A DNA stretch of 5,665 bases, from NCBI GenBank assembly GCA_945834545.1, contig CAMAHO010000139.1:1-5665 (forward strand), given 5' to 3'. Within the stretch, counting starts at the first letter, position 1. Each line of letters opens with the position of its first letter. This document shows, piece after piece, positions 1 to 5,665 of this stretch. Position numbers and translations under genes: made by a program. Below the pieces are notes generated by a model. The model saw only the letters and a list, made by a program, of their open reading frames with translations, was not told where the DNA came from and made no database searches. Origin of the DNA: an uncultured Lachnospiraceae bacterium (lineage in GTDB: Bacteria > Bacillota > Clostridia > Lachnospirales > Lachnospiraceae).

Positions 1-33
1 GGGACAGATATGAGCAGCAATAAACCCCGTCCC
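1..33. repeat. Imperfect inverted repeat (GGGAC / GTCCC) at the left edge
   Basis: GGGAC at 1-5 is the reverse complement of GTCCC at 29-33, with 23 bases between them. The element lies directly after the stop codon of the minus-strand gene. Read on that strand it starts GGGACGGGGTTT and ends CTGTCCC. No run of T follows within the window, so it is not a clear intrinsic terminator. Its ends resemble the GGGAC...GTCCC palindromes dispersed between genes in many Clostridia, but that is from memory. The window starts at its first base, so it may extend further left. Confidence 0.3.
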
Positions 34-942
34 TTAATTTTCCCTCGTCCTTCCGGTGATAATCCAGGGTGCCGGCTGCTGCGTGAAGGAATGATTGCTT
101 TCCAGCTTGGATACACTAACCTGAATGGTGTCGATATCGGTGATTCCAAGAGGCTCCAAGGTTTTTTGAATGTTGGCTGCCACCTGGAAATCCAAGGTAT
201 AGATGACTACATTGAGGTTTGGATTTACCTTCATAAGAGCTGCCAGCTCCTTATCCATGCTGGCGGAAGCAACCATAAATACCAGGGAAGGAACCGGATT
301 GGTGCGTACGATTTCGTCATCCACATGGTCCACAATGGTAATATTTTGAAGACCGAAGTGTTCTACATTGTCTAACAAAGTTTCTCTGTCATTTTTGGAA
401 TATTCCACTGCTATGATGGTGCCCTCTGCAGCAATCAAAGCAGCCTCTATTGCAATACTCTCCCCCCCAATGACATACATTACATCCTGGGGTCCCACCA
501 ACATCTTATTCAGAATAATGGCACGAATCTCACTTCCTACATAGTGGATGGAGCCACGGCGAAAGGCCTCATTGCTCATACCGATTTTTGAGGTGTTTCT
601 GGCCTTGGGGTTTAAAATTAACATCCCTGCAGAGGCGTTGATTCCTCTGTCTATCATATCTTTAACCTGATTATGCAGGATTTCTCCGCTTGGGTCGGAG
701 CCATTGTTGTACCAAACCTTACAGTCTCCCAGCCCTGCTGTCCAGAGACGATAAAAGATATCGTCGATGCCGGCATTGGTGAAAACCATGGTGGTCTTAT
801 GGGCTTCCACGGTTGGTATCAGGTTTTTATTCTTTTTGGTAATGTCGATAATTTTCACATGCTCTAAATCTAAGGTTGTATTTTTGGCATAATACTGAAG
901 CCAAGATAAAATGACTTCATTGGTAAAAATTTGTTGCTGCAT
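34..942 (-). CDS. Truncated CbiE/CbiT-like (CobL-type) protein, probably not an active corrin methyltransferase
   Basis: This 302-residue soluble protein resembles the second half of bifunctional precorrin/cobalt-precorrin methyltransferases. Residues about 30-112 match the C-terminal lobe of CbiE (the strand MVFTNAG, then TAGLGD and LILNP). Residues 113-130 match the CbiE-CbiT linker (IGMSNEAFRRG). Residues 131-297 match CbiT (SEIRAIILNKM, then VEYSKND, and SVSKLESNHSF near the end). CbiT normally methylates and decarboxylates at C15/C12, and CbiE methylates at C5. Two things argue against that here. The CbiE N-terminal lobe with its GxGPGD loop is absent, so the protein is about 100 residues shorter than a usual CobL. 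The CbiT SAM loop, normally DIGxGTGSxSIEAA, reads VIGGESIAIEAA (157-168), having lost the acidic residue, the GxGTG turn and about two positions. The start is supported by GGAGG at 951-955, 8 bases upstream, and an extended -10 promoter. No cobalamin genes are adjacent. The fold assignment is fairly secure; the function is unknown. Confidence 0.85.
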   Translation of the reverse strand: MQQQIFTNEVILSWLQYYAKNTTLDLEHVKIIDITKKNKNLIPTVEAHKTTMVFTNAGIDDIFYRLWTAGLGDCKVWYNNGSDPSGEILHNQVKDMIDRGINASAGMLILNPKARNTSKIGMSNEAFRRGSIHYVGSEIRAIILNKMLVGPQDVMYVIGGESIAIEAALIAAEGTIIAVEYSKNDRETLLDNVEHFGLQNITIVDHVDDEIVRTNPVPSLVFMVASASMDKELAALMKVNPNLNVVIYTLDFQVAANIQKTLEPLGITDIDTIQVSVSKLESNHSFTQQPAPWIITGRTREN

Positions 943-975
943 ATGGGTAACCTCCGAATTTTTTTGTGTAGGTTC

Positions 976-984
976 ATTATAGCA
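976..984 (-). promoter_or_regulatory. Extended -10 promoter for the CbiE/CbiT-like gene
   Basis: On the minus strand the sequence reads TGC followed by a perfect TATAAT (hexamer at 981-976), which is an extended -10 element. The best-placed -35 hexamer, near 1000-1005, matches poorly, as is common when TGn is present. Transcription would start near 969, giving a leader of about 27 bases that carries the GGAGG ribosome binding site at 955-951. The prediction is from motif and spacing only. Confidence 0.55.
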
Positions 985-1050
985 TTATTCTTAACAAAAA
1001 GCTAAGCAGATTTTAAGGCTCGTGCATTTGTACAAAATGCCTGAAAATGA

Positions 1051-1079
1051 TTGACTTTATCTAAAAAAAAATATAAAAT
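1051..1079 (+). promoter_or_regulatory. Housekeeping-type promoter for the chemoreceptor gene
   Basis: TTGACT (1051-1056) and TAAAAT (1074-1079) are separated by 17 bases, each matching the sigma-A hexamers at five of six positions. The spacer contains nine consecutive A residues (1063-1071). Transcription would start near 1086, leaving a leader of about 60 bases. I found no sigma-28 (SigD/FliA) motif of the TAAA...GCCGATA type in this gap, although that factor often drives chemoreceptor genes. Confidence 0.55.
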
Positions 1080-1136
1080 TAAACAGAGGTTATGGCTAAA
1101 AATATATAGCTTTTCTTGACTTGAAACATACATAGT

Positions 1137-1140
1137 GGGG
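1137..1140 (+). promoter_or_regulatory. Weak ribosome binding site of the chemoreceptor gene
   Basis: GGGG (in AGTGGGG) is the only purine-rich site before the gene. It lies 4 bases before the ATG at 1145 and 10 bases before the in-frame ATG at 1151. The spacing therefore allows initiation at the third codon (M3), which would remove only two residues. No full AGGAGG is present. Confidence 0.5.
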
Positions 1141-1144
1141 TTAC

Positions 1145-3295
1145 ATGAATATGAAGGATGAAAAGGTAAAACAGCCGAAGATGAAGAAGGAAAAGACACC
1201 AAAGCCACCGAAGGCGCCAAAGGCACCGAAAACAGCGAAGAAGTCTGCTGTTAAGCCTAAGAAGGCAAAGGGAAGCAAGGGAATTAAACTGAATATCAGC
1301 CTGCAGATTGTTTTGTCCATGATTGCTGTGGTTGCCCTGATTTCCGTTGTCTTTATTTTTTATACCTTCCCTAAGTTTGAGTCAAACATCACGGATGTTG
1401 TGAAAAATCAGATGATGGATAAGGTCATGAGCGAGGTAGAAAGCATCACTTATCAGGTAGAAACCTTGAATTCTTCCCTGCGTGAGATTGAGAGCAATAA
1501 CACCTTGATTACATCTCTGCAAAAAGGTTCTCAGTCGAAATATAAGGATTTCCTGGACACTCAGAAGGAAGAGCTGGAGATTTACAAGGATCTGGCATTG
1601 CTGTTTCCGGATGGCTCTGTAACCACGGCTACCAACAGTGACTATTACCATGTGGATTACATGAGTGACCCGGTGGTACAGCAGGTATGGGGTACCGGTG
1701 GTCAGATGATCTTAAGTGGCGTTATCAATGCCGGTTCCGGCGAAGAGACGATTATGAATGTGGTGACCCTGTCCAAGGGAGATGAATTTGCCGGAGCTAT
1801 CATAGGTTACTTAGATTATACGTTGTTTGATGATATTATTAAGAAATGTAAGGTCGTAGGTGTGGATGGTCTGGTTACCAGACTTACAGATAAGGACGGT
1901 ATTGTCTTTGGTTCCCAGGTGGATTCCGAAATCGGAAAGAAATCTGAGACAAAGATTATTACGGAGATTGTAAATCGTCTGGCAGCAGGCGAGGAGGTCA
2001 CCGGAAACGGAAGAATGTATACAGAGAACGGCGAGAATCTGTTTACTACCTACTATGTAGTACCCAGTACCAACTGGATTATCACCTTAACTGCCTCTCA
2101 ACAGCAGATTGTAGGTCAGGCAAAGATCATTGAGCGGGCAGCTATGATGATTTTGGGTGTTGTCATTCTGGTATCCATTCTTGTGGCTATCCTAATTGCA
2201 CTTATCATTGTGAGGCCAATCAAGGTGACAAGAGATGCCTTAAAGACGATTTCTGATTTGGATTTCCGTGAGAATGCAAAGGTTCGAAAGTATACGAAGA
2301 AACTGGATGAATCCGGAGCTATGTGCCAGGCAATCGTGTCTGTGGCAGATAACCTCCGAGGCGAGATGCAGCAGCTTTCCGCTATGACAGACCGTATGGC
2401 AGACAATGCGGATGGCTTACAGAAGATTTCAGAGTCTGTTACCAACAGCGCACAGAAAAACACAGAGGACATTTCCGCAATCAATGATAACATTCGTGAT
2501 ACCGCTAAGACCTCTGAGGAGATAGCAGAATCCATTTCCCAGATGTACGGATTCACGGAGGAGATGAACAGTACGGCGGATGAGAGTGCTGACAAGACTA
2601 TCTCCATGAAGGAAAGCGCTGAGAACCTTAAGACGACAGCAGAGGAAGCCAACAGAAATGCCAAGGTAGTCTTTGACCAGGTAAGAGAGAAAATGGAAGA
2701 GGCTAAGGTGCAGGCGAAATCCGTTGATAAGATTGGTACCTTCACAGACTCCATTATGGCGATTTCCAGACAGACTAAGATGCTGGCACTGAATGCATCG
2801 ATTGAGGCAGCTAGAGCCGGTGAGGCCGGTCGCGGTTTTGCAGTGGTTGCTGACCAGATTGGAAACCTTGCATTGCAGTCCAACCAGTCTGCTGACAGCA
2901 TCGCTAACCTTGTAGATGAGATTTATCAGGCAGTAGGGGCTTTGGAGAAATGTCTGGAGCAGAGCCTGGATTATATGCAGAGCCAGGTTATGCCGGATTA
3001 CGACAAGTTTGCTGCAATCAGTGCGGATTACCAGGTGGAGGCTCAGAATCTGGTAGAAGCCATTGAGTTCCTGCAAAACGGTATTCACGAGTTCTCAAAT
3101 ACCATGACGGAAACCGTTAATTCCGTAGTAGGTATCAGCCAGATGTTAGGGGAGTCTGCTGACAGTGTTCAGAACATTAAGTCTGAAAATGACCAGGTGG
3201 TAAGCTTGATACAGGAGACCTATGAGTTAATCCAGGCAAACACAGAGCTATCTGCAGAGCTGGAAAATATGGTGAATAAGTATACATTAGTCTAA
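1145..3295 (+). CDS. Methyl-accepting chemotaxis protein with a dCache-like sensor and a Lys/Pro-rich N-terminal tail
   Basis: This is a transmembrane chemoreceptor that would control CheA through CheW. Residues 1-48 form a basic cytoplasmic tail (19 Lys, 7 Pro) built partly on a KxP pattern. TM1 spans about 51-74 and TM2 about 334-356. The roughly 255-residue outer region between them looks like a double Cache domain, with LALLFPDGSVTT near 149-160 in the first module, and RLTDKDGIVFGS (246-257) and the STNWIITLTA strand (308-317) in the second. I do not see the W/R/Y amino-acid-binding motif of dCache_1AA receptors, so the ligand is unknown. A HAMP domain follows (about 354-405, with P358 and DESG at 388-391). 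The signalling coiled-coil hairpin covers about 406-705, with its tip at 543-576 (QTKMLALNASIEAARAGE, then GRGFAVVAD). The descending arm contains a proline at 617 in QVMPDYDKF, unusual for a coiled coil. No C-terminal CheR-binding pentapeptide is seen. The start may be M1 or M3. The gene appears to be a single transcription unit, with its own promoter and terminator. Confidence 0.96.
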   Translation: MNMKDEKVKQPKMKKEKTPKPPKAPKAPKTAKKSAVKPKKAKGSKGIKLNISLQIVLSMIAVVALISVVFIFYTFPKFESNITDVVKNQMMDKVMSEVESITYQVETLNSSLREIESNNTLITSLQKGSQSKYKDFLDTQKEELEIYKDLALLFPDGSVTTATNSDYYHVDYMSDPVVQQVWGTGGQMILSGVINAGSGEETIMNVVTLSKGDEFAGAIIGYLDYTLFDDIIKKCKVVGVDGLVTRLTDKDGIVFGSQVDSEIGKKSETKIITEIVNRLAAGEEVTGNGRMYTENGENLFTTYYVVPSTNWIITLTASQQQIVGQAKIIERAAMMILGVVILVSILVAILIALIIVRPIKVTRDALKTISDLDFRENAKVRKYTKKLDESGAMCQAIVSVADNLRGEMQQLSAMTDRMADNADGLQKISESVTNSAQKNTEDISAINDNIRDTAKTSEEIAESISQMYGFTEEMNSTADESADKTISMKESAENLKTTAEEANRNAKVVFDQVREKMEEAKVQAKSVDKIGTFTDSIMAISRQTKMLALNASIEAARAGEAGRGFAVVADQIGNLALQSNQSADSIANLVDEIYQAVGALEKCLEQSLDYMQSQVMPDYDKFAAISADYQVEAQNLVEAIEFLQNGIHEFSNTMTETVNSVVGISQMLGESADSVQNIKSENDQVVSLIQETYELIQANTELSAELENMVNKYTLV
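1199..1234 (+). repeat. Four 9-base tandem units encoding the KxP tail
   Basis: Codons 19-30 of the chemoreceptor fall into four imperfect 9-base units: CCA AAG CCA, CCG AAG GCG, CCA AAG GCA, CCG AAA ACA. They encode Pro-Lys-Pro/Ala type triplets. The units differ mostly at third positions and in the third codon, which suggests an old duplication kept at the protein level rather than a fresh microsatellite. Confidence 0.6.
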
Positions 3296-3317
3296 GTGTA
3301 ATACGCAAGATATAAAG

Positions 3318-3358
3318 AATGGCTGCATCCGGGTGACTGATGCAGCTATTTCCTATTT
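3318..3358 (+). terminator. Intrinsic terminator of the chemoreceptor gene
   Basis: A perfect 8-base-pair stem (GCTGCATC at 3322-3329 with GATGCAGC at 3339-3346) closes a 9-base loop. One G-U and three A-U pairs extend it to 12 pairs (3318-3350). It is followed by TCCTATTT, a broken T-rich stretch, so termination may be moderate. It starts 22 bases after the chemoreceptor stop codon and separates that gene from the phosphatidyltransferase unit. Confidence 0.75.
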
Positions 3359-3408
3359 CAAGGAATCAGTCTTGGGTTTGTAGGATAATTGGGTGTATTG
3401 GAGAGAGA

Positions 3409-3413
3409 AGAGG
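3409..3413 (+). promoter_or_regulatory. Ribosome binding site that fixes the phosphatidyltransferase start
   Basis: AGAGG in the purine-rich stretch 3401-3413 lies 10 bases before the ATG at 3424. An in-frame ATG further upstream at 3340 sits inside the terminator stem and has no such site. This, together with the protein alignment, selects 3424 as the start. Confidence 0.65.
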
Positions 3414-3423
3414 TTTAGGTTTT

Positions 3424-4002
3424 ATGAAACATATTCCCAATATGATTACCGGATTTCGCTTGATAGGGGCTTTCATCTTATGCTTTATGGAACCCCTAAG
3501 CACTCCTTTTTTTGTTTTATATACTTTGTGCGGAGTCAGTGATGTGCTGGATGGGCTTCTGGCAAGGGGCTTTCATGTTACCTCTGTCAGAGGGGCATGG
3601 TTAGATAGCATAGCGGATTTGATATTTTATTTTGTTATGATTGTGAAGAATTTACCTATTCTTCTGGACATTTGCCCTGCATATGTGTGGTATGTGGTAG
3701 GAGTTATCTTATTGGTACGGGTGGTTTCTTATCTGACAGTGGCTATCAAGTATCATCGATTTGCGGCTATTCATACCTATGCAAATAAGGTTTGCGGAGT
3801 CGCTGTTTTTATCATTCCCTATATGGTGGAGCTGGATTTTAGAAATCTTTATTTCTGCATCGCCTTGCTGATAGCCCTGTTTGCGGCAGTAGAGGAGCTT
3901 TGCCTGCATCTGCTTGGTAAGCAATATGACGCGAATGTCAAATCGATTTTGACTTTAAGAAAGAAAATGAAATCTGAGAAAAGAACTGTGAGCAATTCAT
4001 GA
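3424..4002 (+). CDS. CDP-alcohol phosphatidyltransferase (PgsA-like family)
   Basis: This 192-residue integral membrane enzyme belongs to the family that transfers a phosphatidyl (or similar) group from a CDP-linked donor to an alcohol in the cytoplasmic membrane. The full family signature DG(x2)AR(x8)G(x3)D(x3)D is present at residues 43-65: D43, G44, A47, R48, G57, D61 and D65, with the additional metal-binding D40 before it. The opening IPNMITGFRLIGAFIL is typical of PgsA and PssA relatives, and the length fits PgsA (about 180-190 residues). Hydrophobic segments lie near 13-35, 63-80, 86-108, 117-134 and 143-162, and the C-terminus is basic. The acceptor alcohol cannot be told from the sequence: glycerol-3-phosphate is the default guess, but serine, inositol phosphate or a special polyol is possible. 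The stop overlaps the next gene by ATGA, so the two are probably translationally coupled. Confidence 0.93.
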   Translation: MKHIPNMITGFRLIGAFILCFMEPLSTPFFVLYTLCGVSDVLDGLLARGFHVTSVRGAWLDSIADLIFYFVMIVKNLPILLDICPAYVWYVVGVILLVRVVSYLTVAIKYHRFAAIHTYANKVCGVAVFIIPYMVELDFRNLYFCIALLIALFAAVEELCLHLLGKQYDANVKSILTLRKKMKSEKRTVSNS

Positions 4003-5636
4003 GAAAAGTATGGGAGCAGTATTTGAAAATTGCCACGCTTTTGTATCTTCTGTCTGTTTTGGTAGTTCTTCCCTTGTATTACGGAAAGGGCTATGACCAG
4101 ATAGGATATGAAAAGGTTTGGCTATATCAGAAGATTTGTAAGGTGGCATTCATTACAGTGCTGCCTGTTTTTTTCATTGCGCGAATCGATGAAATCCTCC
4201 TCTTAATCAAAGCCCGGATATTCCAAAAAAGAAGCTTACAGGGGACAATATCCCCCTTGGATATGTGGGTTTTGGGATATGGAATCAGTCTGCTTCTATC
4301 CTTTCTGGTTTCCGATTATAAAGCATCCGTTCTGTGGGGCTATGAAGGTTGGGGCTTAGGAGCAGCGCCCCAATTCATGATGGTGCTTTCTTACTTTCTG
4401 GTATCCAGGTTTCTTTTCCGGGAGGAAGAGGGAGTTTGGACAGGAGTACATAAGGGGGTGAGGATTGCTATAGGGATTGCCACCTTCTTAGTGTATGGTA
4501 TAGGTATTCTGAACCGTTTTATGATAGACCCCTTGGGGATTCAGAAGGAGCTTTACCGCTCTGACATGGTATATTGGGAAAAGGGAAATTTCCTGTCAAC
4601 CATAGGAAATATCAATTGGTTTAGTGGGTATATCGTGGTCACATTGTTTGTGGCGATAGGAGTATTCGTATTTGTACCGATTAAGGACAGGGTGACCATG
4701 TGGGTGATGGCAGGCTTGTGTTTTGTGGGTTCTTGGGTGTTGGTGGTCCAAGGCAGTAATACAGGGCATATGACATTGGTCAGTATGGGACTGTTATTGG
4801 GATATGACACCCTTGTCAGAACTGAGAAGAAGCATACATTGGAACCCCTTAGGAAGTGGTTTCTGTTAGGGTGTCTGGTATTTGGCTGTATGTGCCTTAG
4901 CTATGTGTGGATTCATTTAGGTGGGGCCTTTAATTACAAAGATGGTCTGCTTCGACTGCTTGTGAATTCCCCCTTCCCCTGGTGTGGACTACTATTCTTT
5001 TTCTTAGGCTTACTGTGGATAACCAGGTTGGAGAAGAGAGAAAAGCAGCGGTTTCCCGAGATAATAGAGTTGGTAAGAAGGTTCGTTTTCGGTGGTGCTA
5101 TTCTCCTGGTTTTACTCGTTTTGATCTTGATGATCGTGAAAACGAAAGCCCCTGATCTGCTTCCCTTTCTGCCGACGGAATGGTTTGTACTGGACGTCGC
5201 CTGGGGGAACAACAGAGGTGTTACTTTCTGGGCAGCCCTTTGCTGCTTTGATTCCCAAGATTTGCTTCATAAACTATTTGGCCTTGGGCCGGATGGAATG
5301 GTACAATACATCTATAGCTCTACAAATACCTGGATTCGCGATACAGTAGCAGCAGTGCAAGGCGACCTGTTGTTAACCAATGCCCATTGTGAAGTGCTGA
5401 CAGTGTTAGTCAATCAAGGTCTGTTGGGGGCAATTTGTTTTGTGGGAATGCTAATTGAGGCTATAAAATCTGGTCTGAGCAGTGATGAAAGCTATAAGAA
5501 TGCAATCGCTATAGGATTGTTAGCCTATGGGATACACGGTATCTTCAGCTTTTCTACCGTGTTAAATCTCAGTATTTTGTTTCTATTACTTGGTCTTGTA
5601 GGAAATCAAAAAAGGAATCCCCAAAGGATTCCCTAA
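3999..5636 (+). CDS. O-antigen ligase/polymerase-type polytopic membrane protein
   Basis: This 545-residue protein has about 12-14 membrane segments, from 9-28 through to 522-535. Several features fit the Wzy_C/O-antigen ligase superfamily. GNINWFSGYIV (203-213) corresponds to the common GNxNxxAGYL segment. GNNRGVTFW (403-411) corresponds to the GR-x-W segment. FGLGPDG (427-433) is followed by NAHCEVLTVLVNQGLLG (461-477), the usual H-x-E-x(2)-L-x(4)-x-x-G signature with H463 as the expected catalytic residue. Such proteins polymerise or transfer undecaprenyl-linked glycans outside the cytoplasmic membrane. In a Gram-positive-type cell this would mean a wall or capsular glycopolymer, or a glycolipid; the substrate is unknown. 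The ATG at 3999 overlaps the upstream TGA, and no good ribosome binding site is visible, only GTGAG at 3988-3992. The last codons overlap a terminator for the opposing tRNA gene. Confidence 0.85.
   Translation: MRKVWEQYLKIATLLYLLSVLVVLPLYYGKGYDQIGYEKVWLYQKICKVAFITVLPVFFIARIDEILLLIKARIFQKRSLQGTISPLDMWVLGYGISLLLSFLVSDYKASVLWGYEGWGLGAAPQFMMVLSYFLVSRFLFREEEGVWTGVHKGVRIAIGIATFLVYGIGILNRFMIDPLGIQKELYRSDMVYWEKGNFLSTIGNINWFSGYIVVTLFVAIGVFVFVPIKDRVTMWVMAGLCFVGSWVLVVQGSNTGHMTLVSMGLLLGYDTLVRTEKKHTLEPLRKWFLLGCLVFGCMCLSYVWIHLGGAFNYKDGLLRLLVNSPFPWCGLLFFFLGLLWITRLEKREKQRFPEIIELVRRFVFGGAILLVLLVLILMIVKTKAPDLLPFLPTEWFVLDVAWGNNRGVTFWAALCCFDSQDLLHKLFGLGPDGMVQYIYSSTNTWIRDTVAAVQGDLLLTNAHCEVLTVLVNQGLLGAICFVGMLIEAIKSGLSSDESYKNAIAIGLLAYGIHGIFSFSTVLNLSILFLLLGLVGNQKRNPQRIP
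5608..5633 (-). terminator. Intrinsic terminator of the minus-strand tRNA gene
   Basis: On the minus strand a 7-base-pair perfect stem (GGAATCC at 5632-5626, GGATTCC at 5620-5614) with a 5-base TTTGG loop is followed directly by six T residues (5613-5608). A G-U pair can extend the stem by one. It begins about 7 bases after the tRNA 3' end. On the plus strand the hairpin is followed by CTAATAG, so it should not stop the ligase transcript efficiently. It lies entirely within codons 537-545 of the ligase-like gene. Confidence 0.85.
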
Positions 5637-5639
5637 TAG

Positions 5640-5665
5640 TCGGCGTGACAAGATTCGAACTTGCG
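5640..5665 (-). tRNA. 3' end of a tRNA gene (isotype not visible)
   Basis: Read on the minus strand, this segment contains a T-arm with stem GCAAG (5664-5660), loop TTCGAAT (5659-5653) and stem CTTGT (5652-5648, one G-U pair). It is followed by a seven-base acceptor strand CACGCCG (5647-5641) and discriminator A at 5640. The next bases are CTA, so CCA is not encoded and would be added after transcription. The acceptor implies a 5' strand of CGGCGTG and a C1-G72 first pair. The anticodon and D arm lie beyond the right edge, so the amino acid cannot be named. Confidence 0.85.

Noticed and set aside
10..375. Plus-strand open frame of 121 codons opposite the CbiE/CbiT-like gene
   Set aside because: It is fully antisense to a recognisable protein, has no ribosome binding site or promoter, and its translation resembles no family. 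It is a by-product of the opposite strand.
998..1018. Imperfect hairpin with a T run on the minus strand upstream of the CbiE/CbiT-like gene
   Set aside because: Only two blocks of three base pairs interrupted by a bulge can form, and it lies upstream of the predicted promoter. This is probably chance in AT-rich DNA.
1092..1109. Five-codon mini-ORF (MAKNI) in the chemoreceptor leader, preceded by AGAGG
   Set aside because: The predicted transcript starts near 1086, so most of the AGAGG would not be transcribed. There is no regulatory amino-acid run or attenuator hairpin.
1001..1144. Riboswitch (such as c-di-GMP) ahead of the chemoreceptor
   Set aside because: The leader after the predicted start site is only about 60 AT-rich bases, with no recognisable aptamer core or stable stems.
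2116..3088. Long minus-strand open frames (261 and 219 codons) inside the chemoreceptor gene
   Set aside because: They are antisense to well-conserved coiled-coil and tip sequence. Their Ser/Leu-rich translations are the expected mirror of that biased composition.
3384..3389. GATAAT as a -10 element for the phosphatidyltransferase unit
   Set aside because: No acceptable -35 is found 16-18 bases upstream and there is no TGn extension. The unit needs a promoter or read-through past the terminator, but this one is too weak to annotate.
3340..3423. Upstream in-frame start giving the phosphatidyltransferase 28 extra residues
   Set aside because: The ATG at 3340 lies inside the terminator stem, has no ribosome binding site, and adds a non-hydrophobic, Cys/Arg-containing stretch before the typical IPNMIT family start. 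The ATG at 3424 is much better supported.

Overview
The window looks like chromosomal DNA from a motile, low-to-mid-GC member of the Clostridia, most likely a Lachnospiraceae relative. This is inferred from the style of the chemoreceptor and envelope proteins, the AT-rich intergenic regions with housekeeping-type promoters, and a tRNA gene whose 3' end is not followed by CCA. No cobalamin, chemotaxis-operon, phage or transposase gene is visible, and there is no CRISPR array.

Layout. Positions 34-942 (minus) encode a 302-residue protein that resembles the C-terminal lobe of CbiE fused to CbiT (the CobL-type corrin methyltransferase). It lacks the CbiE N-terminal lobe and has a damaged SAM-binding loop. 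It diverges from a 716-residue methyl-accepting chemotaxis protein at 1145-3295 (plus), and the 202-base gap between them carries one plausible promoter for each gene. The chemoreceptor has an unusual Lys/Pro/Ala-rich cytoplasmic tail before its first membrane helix. A hairpin terminator follows it at 3318-3350.

Next comes a two-gene unit on the plus strand: a CDP-alcohol phosphatidyltransferase (3424-4002) overlapping by ATGA a 545-residue multi-pass membrane protein of the O-antigen ligase/polymerase type (3999-5636). Together they suggest a role in making or attaching an envelope glycolipid or glycopolymer. A partial tRNA gene enters from the right on the minus strand (3' end at 5640), only three bases from the stop codon of the ligase-like gene. 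Its intrinsic terminator lies inside the last codons of that convergent gene.

The strongest leads are the apparently repurposed CbiE/CbiT-like protein, the lysine-rich chemoreceptor tail, the coupled phosphatidyltransferase/ligase pair, and the tRNA terminator that doubles as coding sequence. I do not see clear evidence of an entirely new multi-gene system.
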